Part shown: positions 44,532 to 55,518 of the stretch, piece by piece
Position numbering within the stretch: position 1 is the stretch's first letter
Layout: each line of letters opens with the position of its first letter
NCBI GenBank assembly: GCA_022605405.1
Contig: JABYQQ010000016.1
Coordinates: 186,001 to 250,000 of the forward strand
Origin: Earliella scabrosa
Lineage: Eukaryota > Basidiomycota > Agaricomycetes > Polyporales > Polyporaceae
Direction of reading: 5' to 3'
Length of the DNA stretch: 64,000 nt
The notes under the pieces: generated by a model
Databases searched by the model: none
Seen by the model: the letters and a program-made list of their open reading frames with translations, nothing else
Told to the model about the DNA's origin: nothing
Position numbers and translations under genes: made by a program

Positions 44532-45187
44532 TGTTACAATTTTCCCTACATTTCTAGCGCCTATCTATAGTTTTCTACTGTATATCTTCGCATATTTCGC
44601 ATTTCTAGAGGTTATCTGCCCTTAGCTGTGCTTATCTAACCCTACTTACCATCAGAAGGGTTAGGGGCATTGATTAGGAATGTAGTTCTCATGATCTGAT
44701 CACCATTTAGGGACATAGTCTAGACTCTTCCAGTCCATCATTCCAGACTGTTTCCAGACTGTTCTATGTCTAGAACAGTCCTGATCTTGTCTAGACTGGC
44801 CTTCCAGAAGGTTCTCTGTCTGGACCAGTCTAGGACAGGTCCAGGGGAGTCTAGAGGTGGAACATTCTAGAGTAGTTGGTAAAGTACTGTTTGCTATTGG
44901 CTAGTTTCCCTCCCGGCACTTGGCCAAGGGCAGGCCAAGTCCCTTGGAGTATGACTCACCCTGAGTCATGCCTGACTCATCCTGTCATGTGATAGCTTAG
45001 TAACCTAGAGTATCTGGGGTCTGTACCGGTCCCAGGGGTACCAGCACACATGTATATAAGCAGGCACTCTGGGGGCTACTCCCCCAGACTTATCCACTTA
45101 TTGTCTACACCCATCTACTCTCACATCTCTCACACACACCTCAACATCTACAAAGTGAGTATTTCTATTTTGGGTTTTCCCCTTATA
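44532..45187 (+). repeat. 3' LTR
   Basis: 656 bp, identical by eye to the 5' LTR, followed at once by the target duplication CCCGA (45188-45192). Confidence 0.95.
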
Positions 45188-45192
45188 CCCGA

Positions 45193-46363
45193 CCGGTAGG
45201 ACTGATCATCACGATCAAGCGGTCTGCGACGAACGTCGTGGGCAAGAGACCCAGAAAGCCTGCCGGCGCTCCTGCATCTCGTGCACGGGTTGCGGCCGGC
45301 TTGAATTCACGCAGCGCCTGAGCCCGAGCCCGAGCCCGAACGCGAACCCGAGCTGATGAAGATAGTCCTGAATGGGGACAATCACAAAAGCGGATGTGCG
45401 CGCGAGGGACAGGTAGGGCGGCCGGACGCGGTCCATGACGGACATGACCATCAGCATCGGGGTCGTGCACCGTGACGCCCATGCGTGAGGTGCCCGGAGT
45501 GCTCAATGATAAATTGTCGATTTGCGTCCGTTGGAGATCTCCTATGCCAGCAAGCCCGTCTACGCGAAGGCGGCACGATCAAGGAGGGAAAGCGCAACGG
45601 AGAACGATAGACCCACTCGAGGAACTCGATTGAGTTATGGCGGCCTCCGCTGCACTTGCAGCTCTCCACGGCTCTGGCGGAGATTCGTAGGGGCTGGCGG
45701 GATAGTATAAAGTGAGAGGATGCGGAGGCTTGTTCGAAGACTTCGAACGAGCGACTGCATCCTAACACATCACTCTCGAGATCCATGCCAACAGGCATGG
45801 CTTTGGATGGGCGCATGGGCAGATGCAGAAAAATATCGACTTACTTCGCTAGTCTAGTCAGATCAACCTCGACTTGTGCGCTGTCGCCGAACCCGAGCGG
45901 CGGACGACTCGCCCCCCCACTCCATCGTGCTTGAAGCATGCAACTTGATTGGAGGTTGATGGATAAGGGCTACAAGTAGGATGAACAATGGAGGGGCGGC
46001 GTATCCATGAGCAGAGTCGGAGAGATGGGAAGTTGGCTAGGGAGACAAGGAAGTTGGGGTCTTAGAGGAAAATTTCGTCGCAACTTGCAAGTGCCAAGTG
46101 CTGGCATCTCGGCGCCAAATACAAGCAAACACAGACGCTTTCAGCTTGAATGTTCTCACGGTCCACAACTGCTTTGTAGTCCTCTTTGCAGGCAAGTTCA
46201 CGGCAGCGTCTTGTTGAATTCGAGTTTCCTAGGCTATTGGGGGCCCACCAAGAGGTGCAAACAACCTCATATAAATTTCTCCGTGACTACAGCCACTACA
46301 GAGTGCTATAGAGGCAAGGGGCGCCCTACATCGCCTACCATCACTACATAGCCACAGGGGCAG
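45193..46363. other. flank of the retrotransposon, no gene
   Basis: No supportable gene. A GAGCCC/GAACCC hexamer run (45319-45350) is the only obvious feature. Confidence 0.45.
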
Positions 46364-46546
46364 CTACGTTCCACAGGGTTTTTCCTGATGTAAGTCCCAC
46401 GTCCTGAAGACAGAAGCAACGTTCGGGATGGCGAGGGCATGGAGGCGTTTGGAGGCAAGGGAGACATTGAAAGCGTCTCTCCCAAAGAGCTGTGCACAAA
46501 CTTGTCGAAGAACATCGTCGTTGAGATCGAGAAGCATCAACGACAT
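46364..46546 (-). pseudogene. orphan F-box remnant
   Basis: The minus frame from ATG 46546 reads L-L-D-L-N-D-D-V-L-R-Q-V-C-A-Q-L-F-G-R-D-A-F-N-V-S-L-A-S, clearly related to the F-box of the gene at 33066. After N-V-A-S-V-F the similarity stops, and the frame closes at 46364-46366 within 14 further codons. No leucine-rich part follows. It supplies just the part that the truncated paralogue at 35117-36903 lacks, on the same strand, about 9.5 kb away and across the retrotransposon. Confidence 0.7.
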
Positions 46547-46752
46547 CGTGCGTATCGCAGTGGCAGGATCTGGAAAACTCGCGCAAGCGCCGTTCCGCTC
46601 CTGCTCTCTCCCAGCATGGCGTGGGAATCACCACGTCACGGGCTGTTCGCTCGATCATCCTCTCCGATGTTCTGAAGGAGAAGAGCGCAAGTTATGCGCC
46701 GAAGCGGTTGGACACGATTACGAACCCTACATTTAAAGGAAACACTATGAAG

Positions 46753-48043
46753 TCACGGGGTCTCCTGCGGACGAGCAATAAGCTTCGTGCCGCTGACCTT
46801 GTTGTTCTTCATCCGCTCCAATCCTTCCGGTATACCAGCGAGGCCATTAGGAAGCACCTCAACTCGGTTAGGCTGTACACCGTTGGTAGTGAGCACAACC
46901 CATGTTGTACTTTAGTGAAGAATAGGCAAGACGTACCACTACGACACCCGTGCGGAGCCATTCCGTGAGTCGACTGTACACCTCCACGCCAACCTTCCGG
47001 TTGAACGGCGCGTGGACAGTTCCATACGAGAAAACAATTTTCTTTCCATCTCCTGCATTCTTTTGCTCGGGCGGAAGCTCGTTAGGCAACACTAGCGCTA
47101 GTGACCCGCCGGGAGCGAGTGCTTCGTACGCAAGGGCCTGAGTGTCCTTCAAGGAGATCGCGTCGTACACATACTCGAGCGGCGTGTTGCCAGTGATGTC
47201 GTGTAGCGCCGCGAGCATCAAGCCGGATGAGAGCGAGCGGTCGATGACATGCGTCGCCCCGAGCGACTTCAGCAGAGCCTCGTTGTGCGGGGACGCGGAG
47301 GTGATGATCGGCGAAAAGCCAGAGAGCTTCGCCATCTGAATAGCTAGTAGTAGAAGACTCTGTCAGCGACGTTTCGTGAGCGCGATGCAAGACATACATA
47401 CCGTATTGGCCTACGGAAGACGCCCCGCCGATGATGAATGCGGGCTTCCCAGCGAATGCGGTCAGTCCGCCCTCCTCCCATGGGGCCGGAAAGTTGAGCG
47501 ACATAGCATTCGGGTCGTGGCTCCAAAGCGCAGTGACGACTGTGGCTAACCCAAGAGGTACGGAGGCAGCCTGGTCAAAGGTGATGTTCTCTGGGATCTA
47601 CAGGATCACATATCAGAATATCGGTGTCGGTACGGATGGCAGATCTCACCTTCGCGGTGATCTCTGCTGGAACAATGCAATACTGCTGGAAGGTCGCGAG
47701 AGGGTTGCTCGGATATCCTTGGAAGACGCTATGCATTAGGTATGACGTGTCAGTTACTGAACTCGATGCGGCGGTAGATGACGCACATCTTGTCTCCCTT
47801 CTCGACACCTATCACTTCTTCGCCGGTAGCCTCAACAATCCCAGCGCCATCCGCTCCGGAGACAAACGGGTACTCGTTGACGAATGGAGACCCGTATGCT
47901 TGAATCTTCCAATCGACAGGATTCAACGCCGCGGCAAGGATGTTCACAAGGACGTCTTTAGGGCCTGGGGTCGGGACAGGGGTCTCGCCAATGATCCAAT
48001 GACCGTGTTTTGCAGTGAGCAAGAGAGCCTTCTGAGTAGACAT
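46753..48043 (-). CDS. MDR reductase, PKS-ER/quinone-oxidoreductase-like
   Basis: It is predicted to be a cytosolic NAD(P)H-dependent reductase of the medium-chain superfamily, nearest in pattern to PKS-ER/LovC-type enoyl reductases; the substrate is unknown. Exons: 48043-47787, 47728-47650, 47597-47402, 47343-46937, 46872-46753; phase-consistent, 352 aa, a usual length. The N-terminal GroES-like half has A-L-N-P-V-D-W-K and F-V-S-G-A-D-G-A-G-I-V. The Rossmann half has G-G-A-S-S-V-G-Q (about 169-176), then S-L-G-A-T-H-V-I-D-R and V-Y-D-A-I-S-L. The C-terminal exon reads P-N-R-V-E-V-L-P, then K-V-S-G-T-K-L-I. The Cys/His zinc ligands of classical ADH are absent. Three other copies share all the intron positions that can be checked. 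No secondary-metabolite synthase is present in the window, so a pathway cannot be inferred. Confidence 0.9.
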
Positions 48044-48752
48044 GTCGAAGTCTTTTCACAAACGACGGGGATCTGAGGCAGCAGAGGACCGAGCCTTATC
48101 CTCACCCACTACGTTTGTGGAGATTATATACGTACAAGGTCGAGCAACCCACTGCAAGGATCCCCGACAATCTCTGCGACTCGGAGATAATAGTCCTGAA
48201 GGATCCTGGAAGGTAGCGATGCCAGGAAGCCGACCCGCGAGTGCTATACGCATGTTTGACGATGCTTCGTAAGCGAATATTAGAGCTACAGCATGCGGTG
48301 TGAGCGAGTTGAATAGCGACAACCGGAGGTGGCCGATGTCGGGAATGTGGGGCTGACAAATGGTGGTTCATCTAGACGCCCGGCATGCCGGTCCGGGACA
48401 ACCGGTTCAACCTCGCCGAAGTCTGCAAGGTTAGTAGTTTGGCCAAAGTTTGGCTCTGAGTTTCATCTGACATCGCTCCCAAGTTGGATCGCACACTATC
48501 GCACAGTGGGGTATGATCAGATCGCAGAGCCAACATCCGGTCGGAATGGGGTGTCAAAATTTGACAGCGCTGAGGCATAGCCTTCGTACTTGCTGGCGGA
48601 TCCAACGCTCACTGCTGTTACACAGGCACTTGCCCCACCAACTTCGACTGCATCGCAGAGCTACGCTGGTACTCTTTAGTCCGTGCGTAATCTACCAAGT
48701 CAGCTTCCAATCATACTACTCATGCTGCTGGCAGACTTCAGGTTCCGCAGCG
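48044..48752. promoter_or_regulatory. divergent promoter region
   Basis: About 700 bp between the divergent MDR gene (minus) and HET gene 2 (plus), so it should hold both promoters. No further ORF or clear TATA box is seen. Confidence 0.5.
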
Positions 48753-50871
48753 ATGCGATTTCTTCATACAACAACGGGCATGTTCGTCTGGGCGGACGAC
48801 CACCAGGAAGTGCGCTACTCAATCCTCTCACATGTTTGGAACAAGGAGGGACGAGGGGAGCAATCCTACCATGACCTCCTCAGGATACAAGCCGACGTCA
48901 ACATGGAACGAGAGAGGTCTGGTTGTGACGTGTCCGAAGACGCGGTGCTCCTGAAAGTGTCAGACAAGGTCCGGAACGCTTGCACGTTCGCTCGGGAGGA
49001 CGGAATCGACCTCATCTGGATTGACACCTGCTGCATCGACAAGACGAGCAGCGCGGAGCTGGAGGAGGCCATCAACTCCATGTACAACTGGTACAGTTCC
49101 GCCGTCGTCTGCTACGCCTTCCTTCACGACGTCGACGGCCACGAAGACCCTCGCTCAGCGTCCTCCGCTTTTCGGCGTAGCGATTGGTTCCGCAGAGGAT
49201 GGACTCTGCAAGAGCTCATCGCCCCAGACGTCGTCCTCTTTTTCTCGCGAACATGGCGCTTCATCGGTGCTAAGCAGGGCATGGCCGATATCGTGGAAGA
49301 TATCACCGGGATCAACAAGGACGTTCTTACCCATGCTGCGCCCGTGAGCTCCGTCAGCGTGGCACGGCGGATGTCATGGGCTTCCAAGCGGGTCACCACC
49401 CGTAAGGAAGACGAGGCATACTCGCTGATGGGTATCTTCGGCGTCAACATGCCTGTCATTTACGGAGAAGGCCGCATGGCGTTTGTCAGGCTTCAGGAGG
49501 AGATTCTGAAGAACATCCCTGATCAAAGCATCTTCCTGTGGACGCGTACGGAGCCCATCCTTCCCACCCATCAGTCCGTCCATTCTGATGCGTTCACTGA
49601 CGACACCCACCACACGCTCCTCGCATCCTCTCCTGCCTACTTCTCCTCGTCGAGCAACTTCGGCGTCATTCCCAAGGATGCGCTCGGCAAGATGCTCGGT
49701 GTAGACGTCCCCCCACCTACATACACCATCACCTCCTATGGTCTGTGCGTGACATTGCCCCTCGTGCGTCGCGCCGACCATCTATTTATCGCCGTGCTCG
49801 CATGCCAAGACAACGGTGGTAGCCTTCTAGGACTGGTGATCAAGAAGACGAAGGTTTCAGACATGTTCTCTGTGGGAGTTGCATGTGTACTTGACGGCTC
49901 CCTCTCCTTGCCGAGCGCGGTCTCAGTCGCTAGTGCACCACTCCCATCAGACGCCTGGGACGCAGACATTATCACGGAACACAGCGGTTCCTCTTCGGTG
50001 GTGGCTCTCCCCGTGGGAGTAGATACACAAGGGTCTCCGACCGCGACGTTGGTTGGAGAGCCCCTCGTGAGCAAGATCTACATCTTCCACCGTCCATCGT
50101 TTCATTCATCGCGCCCGACGCCCCCGAATCCCGTATCACCACGCTACAAAATCGAGCTTTCGGAGCAGTCAAGACAACATCTCTCTTCTCTAGGCTACAC
50201 TACCTCCGTGTCTGTGGTGCAGTCTCAACCAACGGTCGAGACTATCTGTGCTGCAGATTTCATCATCTCGAACCGCATTCACTATCCAGGACACCGCATC
50301 TACCCTTACCATCGAACTTGCGCAGTGCGACTGCGATGTCGACCGCTCAACGGACTCCGGCTCGTCATCCCTCTCTCAGCTCGCAGTCCGCATACCCCCG
50401 TCATGGAGCCAGGTAATCGAGACAGTACAGTCTCAAGCTCCTGCGCGAGAGCTGTTGTCAATCAATCTCGCAACCATCGGGCACGATAGCTTTCGACACG
50501 CCTGCCAGCTGGGGGCGACATGGGAACATTGCAGAATCTCTTCCCTCCCATATCAGCCGCGTGGACCGACAACGCGACCGTTAGTTCTCCCACCGCGGAA
50601 TGACAGCGGCACAATGAGAGAGAAGAGGCTGCGGATGATCTTGTCATGTGATCACAGTGGCAGCAAGCACTATCCGGCTAGGTTCTCCCTGTTGATAGAT
50701 TCTGCACCAGAGGCATACGTCATTCCTACGCCGGGCAGACGTGAGTCACTTTCTGAACTATTACTGCGCTTGCCACTGTCTCAAGTCGTTCAGCCATGTC
50801 CGTCCCGGTTCCACTGGACGCGAACAGATCTGTCGGAGATGAGCCTTTCCCACGGAGCCAGAACAGCTTGA
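48753..50871 (+). CDS. HET-domain protein 2 (3' end uncertain)
   Basis: It is a paralogue of the protein at 26320 and of the same presumed role in non-self recognition. From ATG 48753 the frame gives M-R-F-L-H-T-T-T-G-M-F-V and then Y-S-I-L-S-H-V-W, L-I-W-I-D-T-C-C-I-D-K, R-R-G-W-T-L-Q-E-L-I-A-P and E-D-E-A-Y-S-L-M-G-I-F-G-V. The first frame stops at 50489 (578 aa), but from about 50257 a neighbouring frame (S-S-S-R-T-A-F-T-I-Q-D-T-A-S) reads more like protein. Either a 49-nt intron 50208-50256 (weak donor GTGTCT, good acceptor TGCAG) joins them, giving 689 aa ending at 50871, or a one-base shift has broken the gene. With the longer model the end overlaps the next gene start by 76 bp, so one of the two boundaries is probably wrong. 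The HET domain itself is intact. Confidence 0.75.
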
Positions 50872-53291
50872 GACTTGGAGAGCGTTCTGACGCTCCCATT
50901 ATCCAGCCTCAGAACACACCGTCCGTCAGACTGTAAGTGACACCTGGCCCCTCTGCACTGTTGTACTCGATACTAACGAAAGCATCCCTTGTTACCCCGT
51001 CCACTGTATGTCCGCGATGGTATCCCAACGCGAACTCCTAACCTCAAAGCCCGGGAGCATGCACGTATTGCAAGAAGCTGAAGGTGCGCCATCTTATAGT
51101 ACCAGCGCTCAATACCAACCGAGGTCGAAGCCTCTCTGCGTAATTGGGCCATCGGTGGCTCGCGTTGCGCATCGCTCGAATGCTGATCAGCCGTGCGGGT
51201 GGTGTGCCATATGACAGATACGTTGCAACTTTCCGCCCGACACCAACACTTGCCAGAACTGCAAGGAAAGCGGGCAAGTGTGCGTGGTTCAGGGCCGGAA
51301 TCCAAGGGGTGGGCCAGGGCGGACTCCGCGGTGAGCCTTCCTCGGGCACATATGCATCGTATGAATCTGAGTACAATACTACCCGACCGCAGTGGCTGCG
51401 AAAGTTGCAAGAAACGGAAGGTGAGTCGCCACAGTACCTGTCCCCCGTTCGGCATCCTCCGCATGTCCGCGGTCGTTACGGAACGCGAAAACCTCAAAGC
51501 CAGTGAGCATGCACGTATTGCAAGTTGCTGAAGGCGCTCCATCTAATTGTATCAGCCGAGGTGGAAGCCTGTCTGCGTAATTGGGCCATCGGTGGTTCGC
51601 CTCGCTCGAATGCTGATCAGCCGTGCGGGTGGTGTGTCATATGACAGATACGTTGCAAACTTCCGCCCGACACCAACACTTGCCAGAGCTGCAAGGAAAG
51701 CGGGCAAGTGTGCGTAGTCGAGGGACAAGGGCCGCGGAGTGCGCCACGGCGGAGGGCCTGCGAACATTGCAAGAAGCTGAAGGTGGGTCGTTACTGGCAT
51801 CACTTGTCCCTATTCAATAACTTGGACTATCGGCTCTTGACGGCTAACATGTGGACATTGCGGTACCGTAGATGCGATGCGAATTTCCAACCGGCGAGGA
51901 CACGTGCAAGCGCTGCAAGGCAGGCGGACATGCGTGCATACTTAGAGATATGAAGCCATCGGATGGGCCATCGGCACCCGGCGTAACGTGAGTCTTCCAA
52001 TTCCACGTTAAGCAGCACCAAACACGACGCAGGGCGTTTCACCGTTGTTCTTCTTGGAGGAGGAGCCGAGTCGAGCCGTTTATGGATTTGCCATTAATGG
52101 ACCTCGCAATTGCCGCGTATCTGAACTGAACTCATCATTCTTTGTCCAGATTACCCGGTCCATCAGGCCGGGATAATTTAGACAGCCGGGAAGAACAAAA
52201 TGCTACGATAGTAGTCATGCCTAAGTACTCTCCCAACAATCCCTCATCTTCAACCATTCCCTCCACTGCAACACCACGACCCCTGGAACGAAAGCGCTCC
52301 GTATCCAAAAAGGTCATCACAACGAAAGAGAAGAGAGCAAAGCCAGCATTCAAGAAGCGCGAAATCTACGAAGCTAGCTATGTTAGACCCTTTTCCTACA
52401 CTGTAACAAACCTCGAGACATTCTCAGGAGAAACGCGACCCCATCTCGAGTCTGACACCGCCTCGCTCGACCTGCCTGTTGTCACGGACCCACCCTCTGT
52501 AAGTGACCCACCAGACTCTGCCCTGTGTGTGTCACTGTGCTTACAAGTGATTTGTTAGGAGCCCAAACCTGAGCCATCCTCCTCTGCAGGGCTTGCGACT
52601 GATATGGGGCGGGTTCTGGACACTCGTGATGACGCCCTACGCCGCTACCATAACCATCCCTATCACCATCCCGAGGACACACAGATGGAGGACGATGGAG
52701 AGCTCCTGATACCCGAGCTGCCACAGCTTGTTATCGACGCCCGGGAACCCGACGTCCCGGCTTCTGTGAGGACCAGTCCAAAGGTTCCGGAGCCAGAGCC
52801 TTCATCCGCTTTACGGCTCTCCAACTTGGAGCGGGTTCTGCGCGGAGACCTGAGCGATGTTGCAGATGGCGATCGTCCTGCCTTCCAGGTACCTTACCCA
52901 CCGATGAACACTCAGACGATCGTCTTCCAAGTACGTAGAGACTCCACGTCGGTGGGATCCACAACTCTGCATACTCACGCATGGTCGTTCTCTTCAGGTC
53001 GCGGGCCGCAGTCGTTATGCGAGCCCAATCGATGTATCGAAGTTCCGGACTAGAGCACAGCTAGCGGTCAAGATTGTCCAAGAAGTCGCGGGATTTCTGG
53101 TGCGTATGGGATGTAGTTCCTGGGCTCAGATCGGCTGATCCGCCGCGTAGGACACGCTGAAGGCCTCGGGGAACCCGCTGATGCAGGAGGGAAAGGAGGT
53201 GACCCTACGCGACCTGTGGATTCCCGCCATCAAGACCTCGACGACCACCGGCGCCCTACAGCCCGTGCTCGCGCTTCGGAGAGACCAGTGA
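50796..53291 (+). CDS. regulator with three tandem Zn2Cys6 clusters
   Basis: A predicted nuclear DNA-binding protein; target unknown. Exons: 50796-50932, 51050-51083, 51218-51330, 51393-51420, 51648-51782, 51872-51987, 52150-52498, 52559-52930, 52998-53099, 53151-53291. The model is phase-consistent, 508 aa. Each cluster fits CX2CX6CX8CX2CX6C. Cluster 1 is C-T-Y-C-K-K-L-K-I-R-C plus C-Q-N-C-K-E-S-G-Q-V-C. Cluster 2 is C-E-S-C-K-K-R-K-I-R-C plus C-Q-S-C-K-E-S-G-Q-V-C. Cluster 3 is C-E-H-C-K-K-L-K-M-R-C plus C-K-R-C-K-A-G-G-H-A-C. All three are interrupted at the same place, phase 0 before [IM]-R-C. A basic patch (K-K-V-I-T-T-K-E-K-R-A-K) follows, and a C-terminal part shared with no family I know (F-R-T-R-A-Q-L-A-V-K-I-V-Q-E-V-A). 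Ordinary fungal Zn2Cys6 factors have one cluster. Splicing of exon 2 uses an AAAG acceptor chosen to keep the zinc frame. Confidence 0.75.
51014..51716 (+). repeat. tandem duplication of zinc-cluster exon unit
   Basis: The segments 51014-51290 and 51468-51716 are near-identical copies about 430-450 bp apart, covering half-cluster exon, intron and second half. The introns are as similar as the exons, so the duplication is recent. In the second copy the first half-exon (about 51500-51530) reads TTGCAAGTTGCTGAAGG and its donor has changed from GGTGCGCC to GGCGCTCC, so it is now intronic. Confidence 0.85.
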
Positions 53292-53434
53292 GGCAGGCAG
53301 CTTGCGACACGAAGTCACATCCAGAGTGTCGAGATCTGCACGTAGCATACGCAGCCCCCTATGTAGAATCATATCGGTCTCCGTCACAACAATCATACAA
53401 TCCGTCCCACGCATAAGCACGACCGTCACGGGCC

Positions 53435-55518
53435 CTACCCCGCCCGTTTGAGTATGACCAACTTCTCCGCGCGTACCATCTCCAGCACCCCGCCGAGCGC
53501 CTTCAGCCCCTCGAACAGCCCATCCTCCCTGAACACGCGCGCGACCTCCCGGTTGACCTTCCACCCGTCGAACCCGTCCACGACAGCAACCGGCGTCCAC
53601 CCCTTGGCGGCAGATGGCGCAAGCGCGGCGGACTCGGCGATGAGGTGCGTGATCTCCGGGGTGCCCGTAAGTTCCGCGAAGGAGAGGTTCTCGGTCTTGT
53701 CGTACACCCAGTCCGCGTGCTGCACTGGATGTGTGCCGTTCAGGACCGGGAGGAACGGCGGGGCGTTGGTGTGCAGGAAGAGGGACGCGCCGGTCTGTGC
53801 TGCGAGATTCGAGATGTGCACGTGTACTACTCGAGGAGAGATGTCAATGGAGTGGAGGCCGGGGAGGGAAGGTCAGGGACGTACCATGCTTCTCGGACGC
53901 AAAGAGCTGGTTGAATGCGTGCAGCGCTGCCCCGCCGGGGTAGTTCGCAAACGAGGAGCGCGCGAGGAGGAATGTCGCGGCGCAGTTAGCTGCTAGCATG
54001 CATACGACAGCGAGGAAGCAGAGTCGACCGAGCAGTGTGCCTTTGCGCCTGCTCGTCCTGTGAACCGGGCATCAGCCACGATCCTCTGGCAGATGACAGA
54101 TGAGCGAACAAGGAAAGACATACAACCAGACGGCACCGCGGGAGGCTGCGACATTGAATGCGGGTACGACGTAGATCACAAAGCGCCACTCCTTGTGTGC
54201 CAGACAACTGATGAGGATGATGAAGGCGATGTAGGGCGCGAGCAGGGAGCGGATCCTCCGGTCAGTCAGCAACCCGACGGCTGAGAGCGGCAGAGACGAT
54301 AACAGAAGCTTGGGGAGATATGAGGTGATATATGTATGGATTGGCGACACCTAAAGGCTGGACTGTCAGGTGGAAGTCCAATAACTGAAAAGAGCGACTC
54401 ACACCCCATTCGGAGCTCTTGCCCTGCACGACGTTGAAGTAGACTCCGTACAGCTCCGGCCAGAGCGGCCACTGTTGCCAAAAGTACGAGTCGACTACTA
54501 CCGTCAACGCTATAGTATGACTAATGTCAGACTGAGGAGACGCACTAAAGACAATAAACCGACCTGCGGATACGGCACCGGAGACGAGGCCGACTTTGAT
54601 GACGTCGTAGACAGAGGTGAACCGAAGTAGAGCTTGCAGCACCAGAGACCCAAGTAACAGAACCAGCTCAGAGCGAAATACGACGGTGGTGAATGTCAGA
54701 AGTGCAATCGCCCAATGGACACTTGACTTGGATGGACGAGTGGAATTGGGGGCGCGGTCGATCAGGAGATACAAAGCGACATTCGCTGTGAACGGCAAAC
54801 TGGGAAGCTGAGAAAAACCCACAAGCAGTCGCATGACGACTCACCTGGAAACAGAGCGAACATGTTGGGAAGCGTGCGGCTCATCCAGAACGACAGGTGG
54901 AATTGGGTGCATGTGAGCAGGACGAACATGACACCAGTTGGCCGCCCGAAACGTCTTGAAACGGCTCGACGAAGTAGGCAGAGACCCATGGCATTGATGC
55001 TGCCTAGAACCATGCGAACTAACGTGATGACCCGTGTTTGAGCATACGGTCGCCAGGGGGGGCAAGAAAAGGAAGATATTGGAGGGACTCACGTAGGACC
55101 TGGACGTCAAACTTGTCCGAGAATATCCCAAACCATGACCCTACACGCAGACAGAACTGCGTCACCCATGCGAGGACCACACTCCCGACAAACGTCCTCG
55201 GGACCGCGCCAGGGAAGGTGAAGTGGTCGTACTGGCTTCCACCATGCCGGGAGCGACGATTGGACAAGTCCAGGGTCGATTGTCCACACCATGCAAAGCA
55301 CCAGACAACCGACATAGCATTGCCAATAATTAGAATCCGCGCTTGCGATGCACGTAGAACGCGGTGCGCACTTTGTGGAGGTTGGCCGAGCCGACGCCGT
55401 ACATGAGCACATCGTGGGTAGCGTGGAGGTTGAAGCTCTCTTCGACCTTCGTGAACGGTGCGAGCGAGACATAGCTCAAGCCAGTGAGTATCAAAGCGAG
55501 GTCCAAGACGGTGCTCAT
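53435..55518 (-). CDS. ALG12: ALG12 alpha-1,6-mannosyltransferase
   Basis: It adds the eighth mannose, from dolichol-phosphate-mannose, to Man7GlcNAc2-PP-dolichol in the ER lumen, an N-glycan assembly step; glycosyltransferase family 22. Exons on minus: 55518-55372, 55231-55093, 55018-54845, 54785-54564, 54509-54403, 54350-54124, 54057-53885, 53829-53435; phase-consistent, 527 aa, close to yeast Alg12. The first luminal loop has P-F-T-K-V-E-E-S-F-N-L-H-A-T-H-D, the family's catalytic-acid region, then Y-D-H-F-T-F-P-G-A-V-P-R-T-F. Later comes H-K-E-W-R-F-V-I-Y-V-V-P, the HKEXRF hallmark, and many hydrophobic segments typical of a polytopic ER protein follow or precede. An upstream in-frame ATG at 55590 exists; I prefer 55518 because the family begins near L-x-L-x-L. 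It is convergent with the zinc-cluster gene, with 143 bp between the stops. Confidence 0.92.

Larger units (their letters stand above)
37438..45187 (+). mobile_element. complete Ty3/Gypsy chromovirus LTR retrotransposon
   Basis: A 7750-bp element with direct 656-bp LTRs and a 5-bp target duplication CCCGA (37433-37437 and 45188-45192). It carries, in order, an extra ORF, gag with a zinc knuckle, and pol with protease, reverse transcriptase, RNase H, integrase and chromodomain. All are open. The domain order RT-RH-IN and the C-terminal chromodomain place it in the Ty3/Gypsy chromoviruses, and the self-complementary primer site points to the Tf1/sushi group. The two LTRs show no difference by eye, so insertion was very recent and the copy may be active. 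Confidence 0.95.

Noticed and set aside
46621..46968. plus-strand ORF opposite the MDR gene end
   Set aside because: It is the antisense of exon 5 and the last intron of the MDR gene; no independent support.
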